Assembly (NCBI GenBank): GCA_905182985.1
Contig: CAJJDN010000076.1
Coordinates: 68,129-132,128, forward strand
DNA: 64,000 nt
Direction of reading: 5' to 3'
From: Paramecium sonneborni
Lineage: Eukaryota; Ciliophora; Oligohymenophorea; Peniculida; Parameciidae
A program made the translations under genes and the position numbers. Below are positions 38,701 to 51,023 of this stretch, one piece after another. How positions within the stretch are numbered: position 1 is the first letter of the stretch; every line of letters begins with the position of its first letter. Under the pieces are notes generated by a model that worked only from the letters and a program-made list of their open reading frames with translations, was not told where the DNA came from and made no database searches.

Positions 38701-41700
38701 TCTTTGATTTATTAGAAATCTTAACAAAACTCTTTTGAAAAGAAATCATGTACCATATTATTTATTCTTTGCAATCTTTCTTCCAAATCAAGAGCATCTT
38801 ATATTGTAAAATTGAATTTAAATTTTTGATTCACTTCTTGTTTTGATTTCTTTTTCTCTAAAAATGCTTATTTTCTCTATCCATATTCTCTAAATTTATC
38901 CACCAGATTGTTAAAGTTATTAACTTTTTGATTAATTATTTAAACTATAGCTGAATACTTTGGCATATGGGACATTTAAATAATTTCTTATAGCAATTTA
39001 AGACTCTCATAAGTATGCAATTTAGAGTTTTCAATTTCTTAAAATTTTGTAATGATTGTCATCCAAACATTATAGATTCTTACTTAATCCCATATCCCTC
39101 CTTTAATATTTAATGTTATTGAATTATAACCCTCAAACCAATCAAATAATTAAATTTCTTTAGGCTATTTATTTATATAATCTTGCAGTGGAACTATAAT
39201 CAAATTCAATATTGATATTTATTGATTATACAATTCAATAAATTAATCCAACTTTATTTATTCTTGATTTTCTAATTTAAATTTCTTAGATATTACTGAT
39301 TCCACTAATTGTAAAGATATTTCTGAATTTTATTCTTATAAGGATAACAATATTTTTGCTTACTTTTACCATAAAAAGCTTGAATATTATTGATAAACAA
39401 TAGAGATTCTTTTATCTAAAATAGTTTATTATTTATTTAGAATGATTTCTAAATCAGATATCATTGATACTTAGTCATTTTTAAATATGATGGAAAATGG
39501 ATTGCTAATTTAATTAATTTTGAATTGTAAATCTGGATTTTTATCATCTTCTATTTCCATTTCTTACTCAGGAGATTTGTATTTCTAATAGAACTCATAT
39601 AATTATTAGACAAATTGGCAAGCTTTATTTAAACTTTGTAATAATTATTTTTCTTCAAATACAATTTTACTCTATGAAATATCTTATAAAAATGCTTTAG
39701 CTTAATCTAATTATTCATTTTCAAATATTTAATTTTCCAATAATTTTTGAATTTCTTTCTTTATTTATAAATATTTATTGATTTCGTTTTCAAATTGATT
39801 AATTATTTTATCATCAAAATTATATTATTTAGATCTTTATAAACATAATTCTAATTATTAATATGTTTATGTTTTTGATATTCTAATTTTTTCAACTTCC
39901 GAAAATATTTCTAATTTTTACTGTAATTCTTTGATTTCTGGAACATCAAATCTTTTATTCATTTATAATTCAGCATAGTATCTCTTTCTTAATTATTCAT
40001 TTAATCCTTTTTAAAGTAAATTATTTCTTAACTTTTATCGAAAACCATTCATTTATTATTCAACTTTATTTAAAATTTGAATTTCTTTATGTGGTGCTTT
40101 AGTTTCTTTTTGTAGATCCTTCAACATTTATAAATGAGTAATAGAGATTTTAAAATTAATATCCTTATTTACCTATTATAATTCACTATCTTCATCATCA
40201 TTCTCCCTATATTATTGATAATCTAGATCTTAAATGTATAATTAATATAATTTGATTTTAGATAAAAAACCATAATGTTTTGGAAAATCTTAATAATAGC
40301 AGAATAATTATTCCATTTTACTCATCAACATTTAAATAGCATTATTTGAATTATTCAATTTTGTATCCTCCAATTATCCAATAATATGTGATCCTTAATT
40401 TACTTCTTGTTCGATATATTGAATCCAAGAAACATTGATAGATAAATTTTAAATTTGTCGTATAAACTTATTAACATATTCGATACTAACTTTAAATTAA
40501 TTTAGTTTGTGTCTACATTCAGATATTAGATCAAAAAATTCTTTATAATTTTGAATTGGAACCATTTCTAATTAAAAATATTTTTATAATCTCTTATAAT
40601 CTTCAAGATCTTCATCTTCATCATCTTCATCTTCAGAAGAATCAATAATTCTATTAAATTTAGTTTCAAAATCATTAAATCTATTTTAAGATTATTATAA
40701 TGTTAATATAAACTCTTTTTTTAATTATTTATATGTTGGTATTTGTTGTTGCAAATAAATGAATTCCTAATATACATTTGATTAATATTCCATTAATATA
40801 GTAGTTTTAGTAATTTTCTATTTCATTATAATGATGTCAAAAGCCTATTGCAAATGATTCAATTTTTGTAATTAATCTTCATAATATTTACATTCATCAT
40901 AATCCTTAAATAGCTCGATAACTTATAATAGTTTAATTTTTAAAGCACTATTGTGTTGAATATTTTCAGGTATAGTATTGTTATTTTCATCTAATTATGA
41001 TCTGATAAGCCATTAATTATCTTCTCTGTATGGTATTTGTTGGTTAAAAATAAAATTCATTAAATCAGACAACTTAGATTTCTCTTGAATTGAACTAAGC
41101 TATGTTTATAGAGAACTAGGGAATGGGAGATTAGATAAAATGGATAAGAGAATTTAATATTCAGTTTCATTATCTAAATAAGATTAATTTATTACATTAT
41201 TAAATTATTCTCTGTAGAGCTCTTTCACAATAAATTCCAATAATAGCTATTTAAATGAAATTCAATCTTAAAACTTATGGAAACAATTGATTTAAATTAG
41301 AAATTGGATTAAATCTCAAGATATGATTTAATTTATTTTTTGCCCATTTAAGACAGAAAGGACAACAATAATTATCTTTGTTTTTTTATTCTTCAAAATC
41401 TTTTTAGTATTTTTTGACACATTGATCATGAAACCATTCAGTACAAGTTTCACATTAAACCATATCGTCTGTGTCTACTTCTTATTTACAATAACAATAA
41501 TTTTTAGAAGATTTATGCTTGTAACAAATCCATGTTAAAATAGACCTAAAAATATTGAAATAATATTATTACTCTTTTTCTTCTTCTATCTTATCATGTT
41601 TAAAATATTGTTAAAATATTGAATCTAATTTAATTTATTTCTGAACTCCTTGTATTTTCATAAATTGATCAAAAATATTGTAAACATTATTTTTGAGTAA

Positions 41701-42550
41701 TAGATTATTTCTATTAAATTGAATGTTATTATCAATAGTAAGTAATTATTTGTAATTAAAAGAGAATTACCATTAGTTATCTTTATTGGTTTCAGAATAA
41801 TCAAGTTTTTAACCTCCATTTTCTGTTATTTTTTGTATAATGCAATAGATGTGAGCATATGCATTGCATTTATTACATTTGATGGTTCCAGTGTTCCCTT
41901 TACAATATACACAAGCTTTTGTATTCTATTTAGGTTTATCAGTGTTAGATTTATCTAGTTAATTTAGTTTACAAAATTTCATTTGAATAAATGAGATTAT
42001 TTCTATTTGTTTGGAGAATTATGCACATAATGGATGTACAAATTCATTTGAATTATGCAGTTTTTTTTTGAGACCTAACTTTTAATTACATACAACACAT
42101 TGTGAATCTTAGGGTTTAGATGATTTACACTTGTCACATTAAAAATACCCTTAATTAATGGAATTCTAAAAAATTTCAACTTCTGTCGATATACCATAAC
42201 AATAGTAATGGCAAGTAGATAGACATCCATAACATGTGATAATCATCATACCTAAGTGTTAATAAATCAGTTATTAGTACCAACTTCTGGTTACTAGATT
42301 TGTCTATCAAATCCAATTCCACAAATTTCACAACATTCAGCCTAAAAATTTGATAATTTGATATACCTTTTTATTTTTGAAATGAGACTGTTTCTTTGGT
42401 CTGGATCCTATTTATGCCTTGTTTAAATGGTGTTATACTAAAGATATAATAGGAATTAAAATTATTATATAATCGTATATAATGGGAACAAAAGGAAATA
42501 TATAACACACCTACTGAAAGATCTAAATGTTTATTCTCTGTTTCGTTCAT
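35744..42550 (-). CDS. PZP/PHD-finger giant coiled-coil protein
   Basis: About 2,193 residues with six introns: 42418-42514 (97 nt, ends AAG), 42342-42366, 42252-42280, 41174-41195, 37200-37225 and 35831-35856. If the last is not spliced, the stop is TGA 35799-35797. The N-terminus has a PHD–zinc-knuckle–PHD (PZP/ePHD) arrangement as in BRPF, JADE and AF10: CCEICG, CYGC...CHYYCYG, CDKC, CVVC, FVHPLCAQF, CVYCKG, IKCNKC, AHIYC. A second PHD follows (YCYCKQ, DDMVQCETCTEWFHDQC, CCPFC). About 1,500 residues of Gln/Glu/Lys-rich coiled coil come next, then a compact C-terminal region (KLVLPDGSTYVIDYF). It is probably a histone-tail reader in a chromatin complex; no enzymatic domain is visible. The coiled coil could be PLU-1-like. 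The 5' exon choice (long intron) is the least certain part. Confidence 0.8.
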
Positions 42551-42648
42551 TTCCCTCTCTTAATCTCTTTAAATATTTTAAAAAAATAATCAATATTTAT
42601 TAACATAAGAAATCCTTTAAATTATTTATATTGCATATAAAATATTTG

Positions 42649-44368
42649 TCACTTTGGTTTTATCCCAAAAAATTAATCATATCTCTAATCTATAAACACA
42701 CTTGCTCTCCGATTATACATTTATCCTGTTGTAGATCCTTACATTTCAGCCAAAACTTAAAGGAAATTGGCCAATATATGATGAAATTTAGCAGTTTCTA
42801 GAGCCCTCATTTATCCCATTCTTACAAATTTCTTAGCATATACTTTTATTCTAAAGTCAATCATCTAATTTATTTCATCTTGTAATTAATGATTCATAAA
42901 TGCATACATTTCCCTTACTTCACTCAGTTGTTTTGTTTCATTTGGCAACATGTATTTAAATGCTTCTCCTTTATTAAATTACAGTTCTTTTACAGTCTTT
43001 GGAATATCAGGAGGTAATTCCCATTTTGTAGGATCACCTTTAATATATAATTGTTCCTTTTTATCATTTAATTGATTTTTTTAATTCAAATACTTCTATT
43101 GCAATTTATTCTTAGTTTACAAATAATCATATGCTGATGATTAACTCTTTTTATGATATCTAAAGAATTCATAAAAGTTTTCCTATATTTATATTTTTAA
43201 TTATTACTTTTACGTTTTTCATCTAAAAATTCACTCCATATTACCACCCAGTTACAAACTTTGATAATTCTTAATAAACTAACTAAATTTATTCAATTGC
43301 TCCTTTAGATTTAGTTTATTTGATAAATCCATCTGTTAATTTATCTAATGTATTAAAGTTATCTGTGATTGATGTTAATGTATTGCTTAAATTCTCTAAA
43401 TCTGTACACAATTTACTAAAATTATTTCCTGTTTTTTTATATATATCTTAAGAATTTTTAAGATAATCTGTCAAAGCCTAAGAATAATTCTATAATTCAT
43501 TAGTAATTTCCAAAACACAAGAACCATTAGTCATTGTATATTCTTATGGTTTTGATGGCCCTTTTTATTTTTCATATTAATTGAACTTTTCTTTCAATTT
43601 AGAATCATCTGTAATTTCCAAAAAATCAGAAAATAAAGGGTGTGTTTTAAATAATGGATGATATAAGCAATTCTATAAAAATAATTCCATAATTCTCATA
43701 CGCTTTTCTAAATATGCTGCACCAGTTTAAGATTTCCTAAATTAAATAAATATTTATATTACAATTTCTTTCCAGGAATTGGAGGTATTAAATGACATGG
43801 GTACGTCATTAATAAAATTTCTCTCAATTTTAAGAAATCAGTAAATCTTCTATTAACCACCCATCCAATTGGTTTTGTCTCAATTTTAAATGATATATAT
43901 GATGATATGATGCCATCAGATTTACTCATATATTCACTCATTATTATTTCTACTTGCTATTTTATATAAATATAGGATACTTTATGAGTATTCTCCATTA
44001 TATAATCGGTTAATTTTGTTCTCCCTGGTAATTAGCATTAGACTTCAGTAAAAAAGTTGCTATCATCTTATACTTTTGGTATCTAAAATATTTTATTAGC
44101 TGGTTCAGGATCATGTTGCTTAAGATCATTTGGTACATTTAATTCTTTTTAACTATATACATCATAAAGTATTTTACTCTTCCTTTTTGATAAAATCTTG
44201 AATTGTTTTCTATAATTCTTCATATGTCCATAAATCAATATCTTAGCTACCATTTTACTTTATTTATTCACAATACACCTGAAATGCAATAGTATCATAT
44301 CCTGCATCTACTATTGATGACATTAATAAATCTTATTTTCTCTATCTTTCTTGTTCTATGTCTTACAT
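42649..44368 (-). CDS. PX-domain sorting nexin with BAR-like C-terminus
   Basis: 537 residues in five exons; introns 44153-44177, 43957-43980, 43737-43762 and 43183-43213, all GTA...TAG. Residues about 125-240 form a PX domain: VVNRRFTDFLKLREIL holds the RRF phosphoinositide-binding motif, HLIPPIPGKK the proline-rich loop, and a helical end follows (YLEKRMRIMELFLQNC). The remaining about 290 residues are helical and fit a BAR domain (ITDNFNTLDKL, YHKKSQSSAYDYLQTK, MRALETAKFHHILANF). The N-terminal about 120 residues are a variable region. The expected role is endosomal membrane binding (PtdIns3P), tubulation and retromer-type recycling. It starts 96 bp from the divergent coiled-coil gene and ends 98 bp upstream of the PHD gene start. 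Confidence 0.9.
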
Positions 44369-44464
44369 TTTATTAATAATATTAATTAATCGTTAATGAT
44401 TCCATCTAAAACATTCAAAGACATATAATCAACTAAGGCAATCATTTTAAAAGACTCTCCAAAA

Positions 44465-45547
44465 ATGAAAAAGACTCAAAGTAATTATTTATTACCCAAT
44501 AAATCTCAAAGTCATAAACTCAAAACAACTGGTTCTAGAAATGAATCAATCAAATTAAATAACAATTCTGTCTATTATCTTTAAGATAGTACTAAAACTT
44601 TTCATTCCTCTTTATGTATTCCTCACAATACAGATGATAATTAATATAAAAATGAGATGTATATTAAGCAGTAACTAATTATTGAATTAAATAAAAAAAT
44701 CTCTCAATTAGAATTAGTTAATTGTAATCAATAAAAAGAAAACCAAGAATTACAAAATGATATATTAATACTTAATCAAACTATAGAACAAATTTGTATT
44801 CAACTTTCTAAAGAAAAAGAATTATCAGAAAATTTGTCATCATAATTGAATGAACTCTAAACAACATTATCTCTCAGATAAAAAGAAATCTCGTAATCCT
44901 AAAACCAAAATTTAAAATTAATGGCTTTACTTAAATCAGGTACACAGAAAAATGGAAAAGAAAATAATCCTGATTCTATTTAACATAATTATTAGGAGTA
45001 AATTAATATGTTAAAAGAATAAATTCAAATATAAAAATAATCCTTCTAATAAACAGAATCATCACTTTAAAAGCAGATCTAAGGACTAAACTCTTTTCTA
45101 AGTTAATTCTTCCAATAAGCAAAAAATGATACAGAATAATAAAAGTCAAGATTGTCATCTCAAAATGACACTGATATATTCTAATAATAAATTTAAAATC
45201 TCGAAGATGAACTAGTAAAGTGTGATTCGAAATTCCAGAACTTTTAATAGACATTAAATAATATAACGGAAAAATAAATCAATTAAATTACACAGAATGC
45301 CAATCTATCTAATACCAAAGAAATTTCAAAACTTAAATAAATTATCTAGATTTAAAAAAAATAAATTGAATTACAATAAAAAACTATTTTAAACCAACAT
45401 TTTGAGATTTAGAATCTATAAACTTTATTATATAAGAATGAATTTGAAAGTATAACTGAATAAAAGAGGAACAGTGTTAAGAAAATTGATTAATTTATGT
45501 GTTAGGAACAAGGATATTCTCCAAATGATGAAATGTAATTTCTATGA
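44465..45547 (+). CDS. Coiled-coil protein, unknown
   Basis: 360 residues, one exon, TGA at 45545. The first about 70 residues are Ser/Asn/Lys-rich and disordered. From about residue 75 nearly everything is heptad-like and Gln/Glu/Lys/Leu rich (QQLIIELNKKISQLELV, ETQ-type tracts, KLKQIIQIQKKQIELQQ), predicting a long parallel coiled coil. A short tail with KKIDQFMCQEQGYSPNDE ends the protein. There is no signal peptide or membrane segment. Such proteins in ciliates are often cytoskeletal or basal-body linkers, but nothing here proves that. It is divergent from the sorting nexin (96 bp) and convergent with the EF-hand coiled-coil gene (153 bp). Confidence 0.8.
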
Positions 45548-45700
45548 TTTTTAATTATTAGTTACCATCTAAATGATAGTTAAAGTGATATCAAGCCAAA
45601 GTATTTTTTAGATAGTATTTAAAATACTCTTTAAAAATTTTAAGTAATTACAGAAGAAAGTACTTTTAGATATTGATATTATATTTATATCATTAAATAT

Positions 45701-46631
45701 TCATAAGTATTTAGCTTTTGAGTGAGGTTAAAATAGTTTAATGAAGCTACTAAGATCTAAACTTTATTATGTGATAAATTTAAACACAATATCTGCACTA
45801 GGATATCTTGTTTTGAAATCTGCAAATGATAATATTCCATCTCTATCAAAGTCTAACCAATTAAAAATATAATCTAATTTAAGAGCCAGTTATTAAAATT
45901 TTTATCTATAAAACTCAAGATGAGTGTATGTTTAAATTATCATGGCAATTATTCTAGCTTGAATTTAATTGACATGTTCATCTTGATCTTATTTAGTAAG
46001 ATAATCTTTTCCAATCAAATTTTATAGTTTTAGTTTTCTATAAAAATATAAAATAATGATACGAAATATGAGCTTATTAAATTTATTAGTTCATTGAATT
46101 AAAGAATAATTCAACATCACTCTTTTTGATTTATTTTAGATCTTATTCATGTAAGTATTCTAATAAATTAATGACAGTTATATTGTTTTCAAATTTTTGA
46201 AGGTCAATATATACAATATTTGATTTGCATCTTTCAATATCACGTAATTGTTATGCAATTTCATTTATCATTTGTTAAAATATTTCTCTTTCTTCTATAT
46301 ATGAAATTGATAATGTTTCAATTCTTAGTTATATGAGAATGATATACTTATTCTTTAAAGTCTGGAAATCAAATTCTAGATTTTTATTTAGCTTGGTCAT
46401 ATATTCATAATGTTGTTCTTTTTAAATTTAAAAGAGTGATCGATCAGCTTCAGGAAGGTATTGTTTTTCTTAATAATAACAGTCATTATTATATTTGTAA
46501 TTGGCTAATTATTATAAATAGGTTGGTTTGTTAGTATAGGATTGATAACTTAAGGTTGAATATGGATGATAGTAATGATCTGATTAAGCATGGTTGATTT
46601 TTGGTGCAACTTAAATGTTATAATTATACAT
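45701..46631 (-). CDS. Coiled-coil protein with C-terminal EF-hand-like loop
   Basis: 301 residues; ATG 46631, one intron 46038-46062 (25 nt), TGA 45703-45701. The N-terminal 60 residues are Tyr/Asn/Gln-rich; the middle is helical (LRDIERCKSNIVYIDLQKFE, LLEYLHEQDLKQIKKSDVE). Near residue 255 the segment NWLDFDRDGILSFADF matches the EF-hand calcium loop D-x-D-x-D-G-I-x-x-x-D. A single EF-hand with helical partners suggests a calcium-sensitive scaffold; no named family recognised. Its start is only 11 bp after the CCDC47 stop on the same strand, so the two genes may share a transcription unit or have overlapping ends. Confidence 0.75.
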
Positions 46632-46642
46632 AATTTAATATC

Positions 46643-47747
46643 TCACATATACATTGTTCTTTTTGCATATTTTTTTTTAATTTCATCTCTCTTTTCTTTA
46701 TCTTATAATTTGATTTATTATTCTCTAGGAAGGGACATAATTTTTTATTTTTCCTTTAATAATTTTTCGGTTTTCTTTTTTTAGGCTTCCTAAAATATAG
46801 ATATCAATAATACTTCAATTTTCTTTTGTTTTTCATCTTTCGATTTAATTTCTTCAAATTTAGCTCTTTCTTCTTCATATTATTGTCTGGTAGATGCTGA
46901 TAATTTATAATTGGCTATTTTATCAACAATAATAAGAATTAATGAAATAAATTCTGTATAATCATCTATTGATTCAATATTAATTAATGTAGCTCTTAAA
47001 TGATATGGACTAATATAGAGAAATGAATTACTTAGGTAGAAGTGTTTTTTAATCTGTAAAATGAATATTTTAGATGTATTTATCATACTTTCCTAATGCT
47101 GAACATAATTTGGAATCAAAAATAGATGTTAGAGGTTCTTTACCTTCACCTAATGTGACAAGTGTTAAACTATGATTAAATAAATGTATATACTGATCAT
47201 CAATTTTATCAATGGATAACTTTTCACAAAGATATTTAAGATCAAGATTAGCTTCTTTGTAGGATTTGGCATCTCTTTTCTTTACCAATGCAAAACATAT
47301 TGGTTATGGAATGGAAGATAGTGGAATATCAATAGTGATTGTATCTCTTTCAGGCCAGATAAAGGAAAAGAATAACATAGATAATAGATCTTATCTTTTC
47401 TTAAGATCAATTGTAACAGCAAGACAATTTAAATTGTTTCTTCCTTAGGCCATAAATCTAAGATAATATGAAATTGTTTACCCAAAAGAATTACTTGAAA
47501 TCGATTGAAGTAATGGTCCATTCTCTTTGTTTGTAACACCAACCTATGTGAAATTACTCTTAAAGAAGTCATATGTAGTTGATGCAAATTTCAAAGCTAG
47601 TTTCTTATTTGTTGTATTTCCTGTTATGTACATAAAGATGTAGAAAAGGAAGACCAAAAATCCGATGCATTCATATGGGTAATTGTTTGGTAGTTGTTTT
47701 ACAAAAGAAATATAATCAAACTAAATTTGTGTTTAATTATCTTCCAT
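46643..47747 (-). CDS. CCDC47: CCDC47 homologue (ER PAT-complex subunit)
   Basis: 352 residues; introns 47010-47031 (22 nt) and 46790-46813 (24 nt). ATG at 47747, TGA 46645-46643. Residues about 27-50 form one membrane segment (CIGFLVFLFYIFMYI), followed by the soluble DUF1682-type core (FWPERDTITIDI-like strand, KYDKYIQNIHFTDQK, HLRATLINIESIDDYTEF) and a highly charged C-terminal helix (QQYEEERAKFEEIKSKDEKQ, KKKYAKRTM). In animals CCDC47 pairs with Asterix in the PAT complex at the Sec61 translocon and helps multipass membrane proteins to insert; it also affects ER calcium. This protein is shorter than the animal one, whose acidic N-terminal lumenal region is missing here. The start lies 55 bp from the assembly gap and is complete. 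Confidence 0.85.
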
Positions 47748-47801
47748 TTGATAAATTATTAATGAAAATTATTTAAGGATATTTATAAATATATTTTATA
47801 T
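47688..47801. repeat. 114-bp duplicate left of the gap
   Basis: Identical to 48678-48791. It includes the first 20 codons and upstream DNA of CCDC47. A duplicated contig end on both sides of an N-gap implies that the two contigs overlap and the gap may be false. Confidence 0.9.
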
Positions 47802-48677
47802 NNNNNNNNNNNNNNNNNNNNNNNNNNNNNNNNNNNNNNNNNNNNNNNNNNNNNNNNNNNNNNNNNNNNNNNNNNNNNNNNNNNNNNNNNNNNNNNNNNN
47901 NNNNNNNNNNNNNNNNNNNNNNNNNNNNNNNNNNNNNNNNNNNNNNNNNNNNNNNNNNNNNNNNNNNNNNNNNNNNNNNNNNNNNNNNNNNNNNNNNNNN
48001 NNNNNNNNNNNNNNNNNNNNNNNNNNNNNNNNNNNNNNNNNNNNNNNNNNNNNNNNNNNNNNNNNNNNNNNNNNNNNNNNNNNNNNNNNNNNNNNNNNNN
48101 NNNNNNNNNNNNNNNNNNNNNNNNNNNNNNNNNNNNNNNNNNNNNNNNNNNNNNNNNNNNNNNNNNNNNNNNNNNNNNNNNNNNNNNNNNNNNNNNNNNN
48201 NNNNNNNNNNNNNNNNNNNNNNNNNNNNNNNNNNNNNNNNNNNNNNNNNNNNNNNNNNNNNNNNNNNNNNNNNNNNNNNNNNNNNNNNNNNNNNNNNNNN
48301 NNNNNNNNNNNNNNNNNNNNNNNNNNNNNNNNNNNNNNNNNNNNNNNNNNNNNNNNNNNNNNNNNNNNNNNNNNNNNNNNNNNNNNNNNNNNNNNNNNNN
48401 NNNNNNNNNNNNNNNNNNNNNNNNNNNNNNNNNNNNNNNNNNNNNNNNNNNNNNNNNNNNNNNNNNNNNNNNNNNNNNNNNNNNNNNNNNNNNNNNNNNN
48501 NNNNNNNNNNNNNNNNNNNNNNNNNNNNNNNNNNNNNNNNNNNNNNNNNNNNNNNNNNNNNNNNNNNNNNNNNNNNNNNNNNNNNNNNNNNNNNNNNNNN
48601 NNNNNNNNNNNNNNNNNNNNNNNNNNNNNNNNNNNNNNNNNNNNNNNNNNNNNNNNNNNNNNNNNNNNNNNNNNNNN
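47802..48677. other. Assembly gap (876 N)
   Basis: Unsequenced bases. Identical 114-bp flanks on each side suggest that the true gap may be zero and the contigs overlap. Confidence 0.99.
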
Positions 48678-48791
48678 TGGTAGTTGTTTTACAAAAGAAA
48701 TATAATCAAACTAAATTTGTGTTTAATTATCTTCCATTTGATAAATTATTAATGAAAATTATTTAAGGATATTTATAAATATATTTTATAT
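48678..48791. repeat. 114-bp duplicate right of the gap
   Basis: Second copy of 47688-47801, containing a truncated copy of the CCDC47 start (ATG at 48737 on the minus strand). Likely an assembly duplicate. Confidence 0.9.
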
Positions 48792-48861
48792 TATATCAAT
48801 ATATTTATTCATTATTTTTATTATAAAAAGAGTAATATACTAAATTAACTCAACTCAATTA

Positions 48862-49935
48862 CAGTATAAACATAGAACCATTGAAGCTGTTAGATAATCA
48901 ATTAATGACTAGCTAATTTTATGGCATTATTTATAGCCATAGGACTGGATATTAGATGATCTATAAGAATAAAATTATACTAGGGTAAATGGAAGTTGAT
49001 ATACAAACCAAATATATCAAAACTAGCAAGATTAAGTTTGTAGATCTAACACAAAACATCTTATAATTCTTTTGATAAATAATCCAATCCTTTTTTACTC
49101 ATTTAAGCTAAGATTCGTTTTTTGTATCAAACCATTCTGATTCACTTTTACATTAATATATACATAGTATATTATTTATATTAATAGGCCAAACGATCAG
49201 ACACAGGTCAAATTATTATCACATTTTGGGGTAGAGGAAAAAACTTACAATACTCCTTATACAAAATAATTAAAAGGATAATTACTCTTTACTAGAGTGC
49301 TAAATTCTATAAGGATTTTTAAGATATTAATAAAGAAAAAGTAGTATAGATCTACAAGTTGGATTCCTATATATATTTCTTTTTAATAGGTTAGAGATTA
49401 ACAAAAATTTGCTATTTCATAAAATTGTCGCGAATATTTGTATTCTATTAATGACAATAATATTAAATTGACTATGAATATTCTCGTGAACGAATTTAAA
49501 TAAAACTTTTCTTTTTTATTATAATATCAGTAAATCAGAACAAAAAATAATCTTACTCATGACAATTAATTATATTTTTAGAAAGGTATTAATCGAAATA
49601 TTTCATTAGCAATACTTTTAAGGATAACAGATTTCACTAATACTTAGCAGATATTCCATTTTTTTCATATTTAGATAAACAAATACAATTGGAGCATTTA
49701 ATTTGATAAAAGGGAAAATTTTAATATATTTAACACAAAAATAATTTAATAATTTGATAATATATTAAAATTTTATACATTCATATATATATATATAAAT
49801 AAATAGTTTACGTTTATCATTATATTAAACATCCAATATTCTTATCTGAAAATTTTCTTTAAGACTTCTCATTTTTCGTTGTCAAACCTAATATAAAGTG
49901 AAAAAGTATAAATAAAAAATGTACCTCTATAATGA
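48862..49935 (+). pseudogene. Decayed coding tract, unidentified
   Basis: Overlapping frames at 48862-49080 look coding-like (HRTIEAVRQSINDQLILWHY, or EVDIQTKYIKTSKIKFVDL in another frame). From about 49186 a TGA-free frame of about 250 codons runs to 49933, beginning with RPNDQTQVKLLSHFGVEEK and CREYLYSINDNNIKLTMN; its second half is low-complexity. I could not build one intact gene with GTA...TAG introns. Probably a broken gene between CCDC47 and the zinc transporter. No family recognised. Confidence 0.35.
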
Positions 49936-51022
49936 ATATACCTTAATAAAGCTAATTTTCATTTTAATGGCAAAGGATATTGAAAATAATAGAGTTATCA
50001 ATAATACTTATTACATTATCGAGTTGTTTTTGATTAAAGTAATCATTTAAATAAGTAATTACAATTTATTGCTTGATTCAAATTTTTTTTAATAATTAAT
50101 TTTTATGCATAAAATTTTGAGATCAATCAAATCTGTAAAAGGATCTAGATTTGCTAATAAATTGCCTACCTATTTAGAAAGATTATAGTAATAAGAAGAA
50201 ATGGATAGAAAAACCAATTTAGATGTACTTAGAAGAGAAGTTTTCAATGATTCAATCTAATTACCTATTAAATTCGCTGCTTATTATATTACTAAGTATA
50301 CTGAATTTTATTAATAGCTAATAGACCTTTTGGGCTGAATTAACAAGATCTATGATTGATGCAAGCAATCATATGATTTTATTTGCAACCAATTATATTA
50401 ATTATGGTAATATTATGATTTATTCATAAGGTCCAAATAAATAATTTCCATATGGAATAGAGAAAGTGAAACATCTGGTAGCTTTAATACCGTCTGCGTT
50501 GTTTCTATACTTTGGAGCATCAATATCATATGAATCATTTCTTAATATTTATAATTATGGTCATTATGTTGGTGAAATACATAGCAATGCTTGGGGATTA
50601 GCTGTATGTGTATTTGAATTATTGAATAGTTATATTTACTATCAATAGGGATAGAAACAAGTGTAGTTTTCAAAAATATAAGAGATGCACAAGCTGTGGA
50701 TTCAAGTGATGAAACAAAAAAAGGATTATTAAAATAATTCTTATCTGTATTTTAAAAGAAAGATCCAGTCCTCTAAGCTATTCTTTATGAGAATGCTATA
50801 ACAATGGGATCTACTTTAATCCCTTTATTGTCTTCTGCATTTACATTAATATATCCAACTCATGCATTTGAAATTGTAGGATCATTAGCAATTGGTTTGA
50901 TTTAATTGTATGATAAAATGTTTGAAAATATGATAGATAACTTGCTTATCATTTAAGTGCTAAGAATCTTAGTTCTTTGATGGGAGAACAATCTATAAGT
51001 GATTTGGAAGTGAAGAAAATTT
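49789..51022. repeat. 1,234-bp direct repeat, copy 1
   Basis: Bases 49789-51022 recur as 51024-52257 with a single N at 51023 between. The repeat covers the promoter and first two-thirds of the zinc transporter gene, so that gene appears once truncated and once complete. This fits two unmerged, overlapping contig ends. Confidence 0.92.
50105..51022 (+). pseudogene. Truncated duplicate of the SLC30A9-like gene
   Basis: Identical to the first part of the gene at 51340, including its first three introns, but cut by the N at 51023. It has no 3' end. It is almost certainly an assembly duplicate and should not be counted as a second gene. Confidence 0.85.
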
Positions 51023-51023
51023 N

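Noticed and set aside
47266..47448. + strand ORF of 60 codons
   Set aside because: Antisense to CCDC47, which has recognisable motifs in the other strand.
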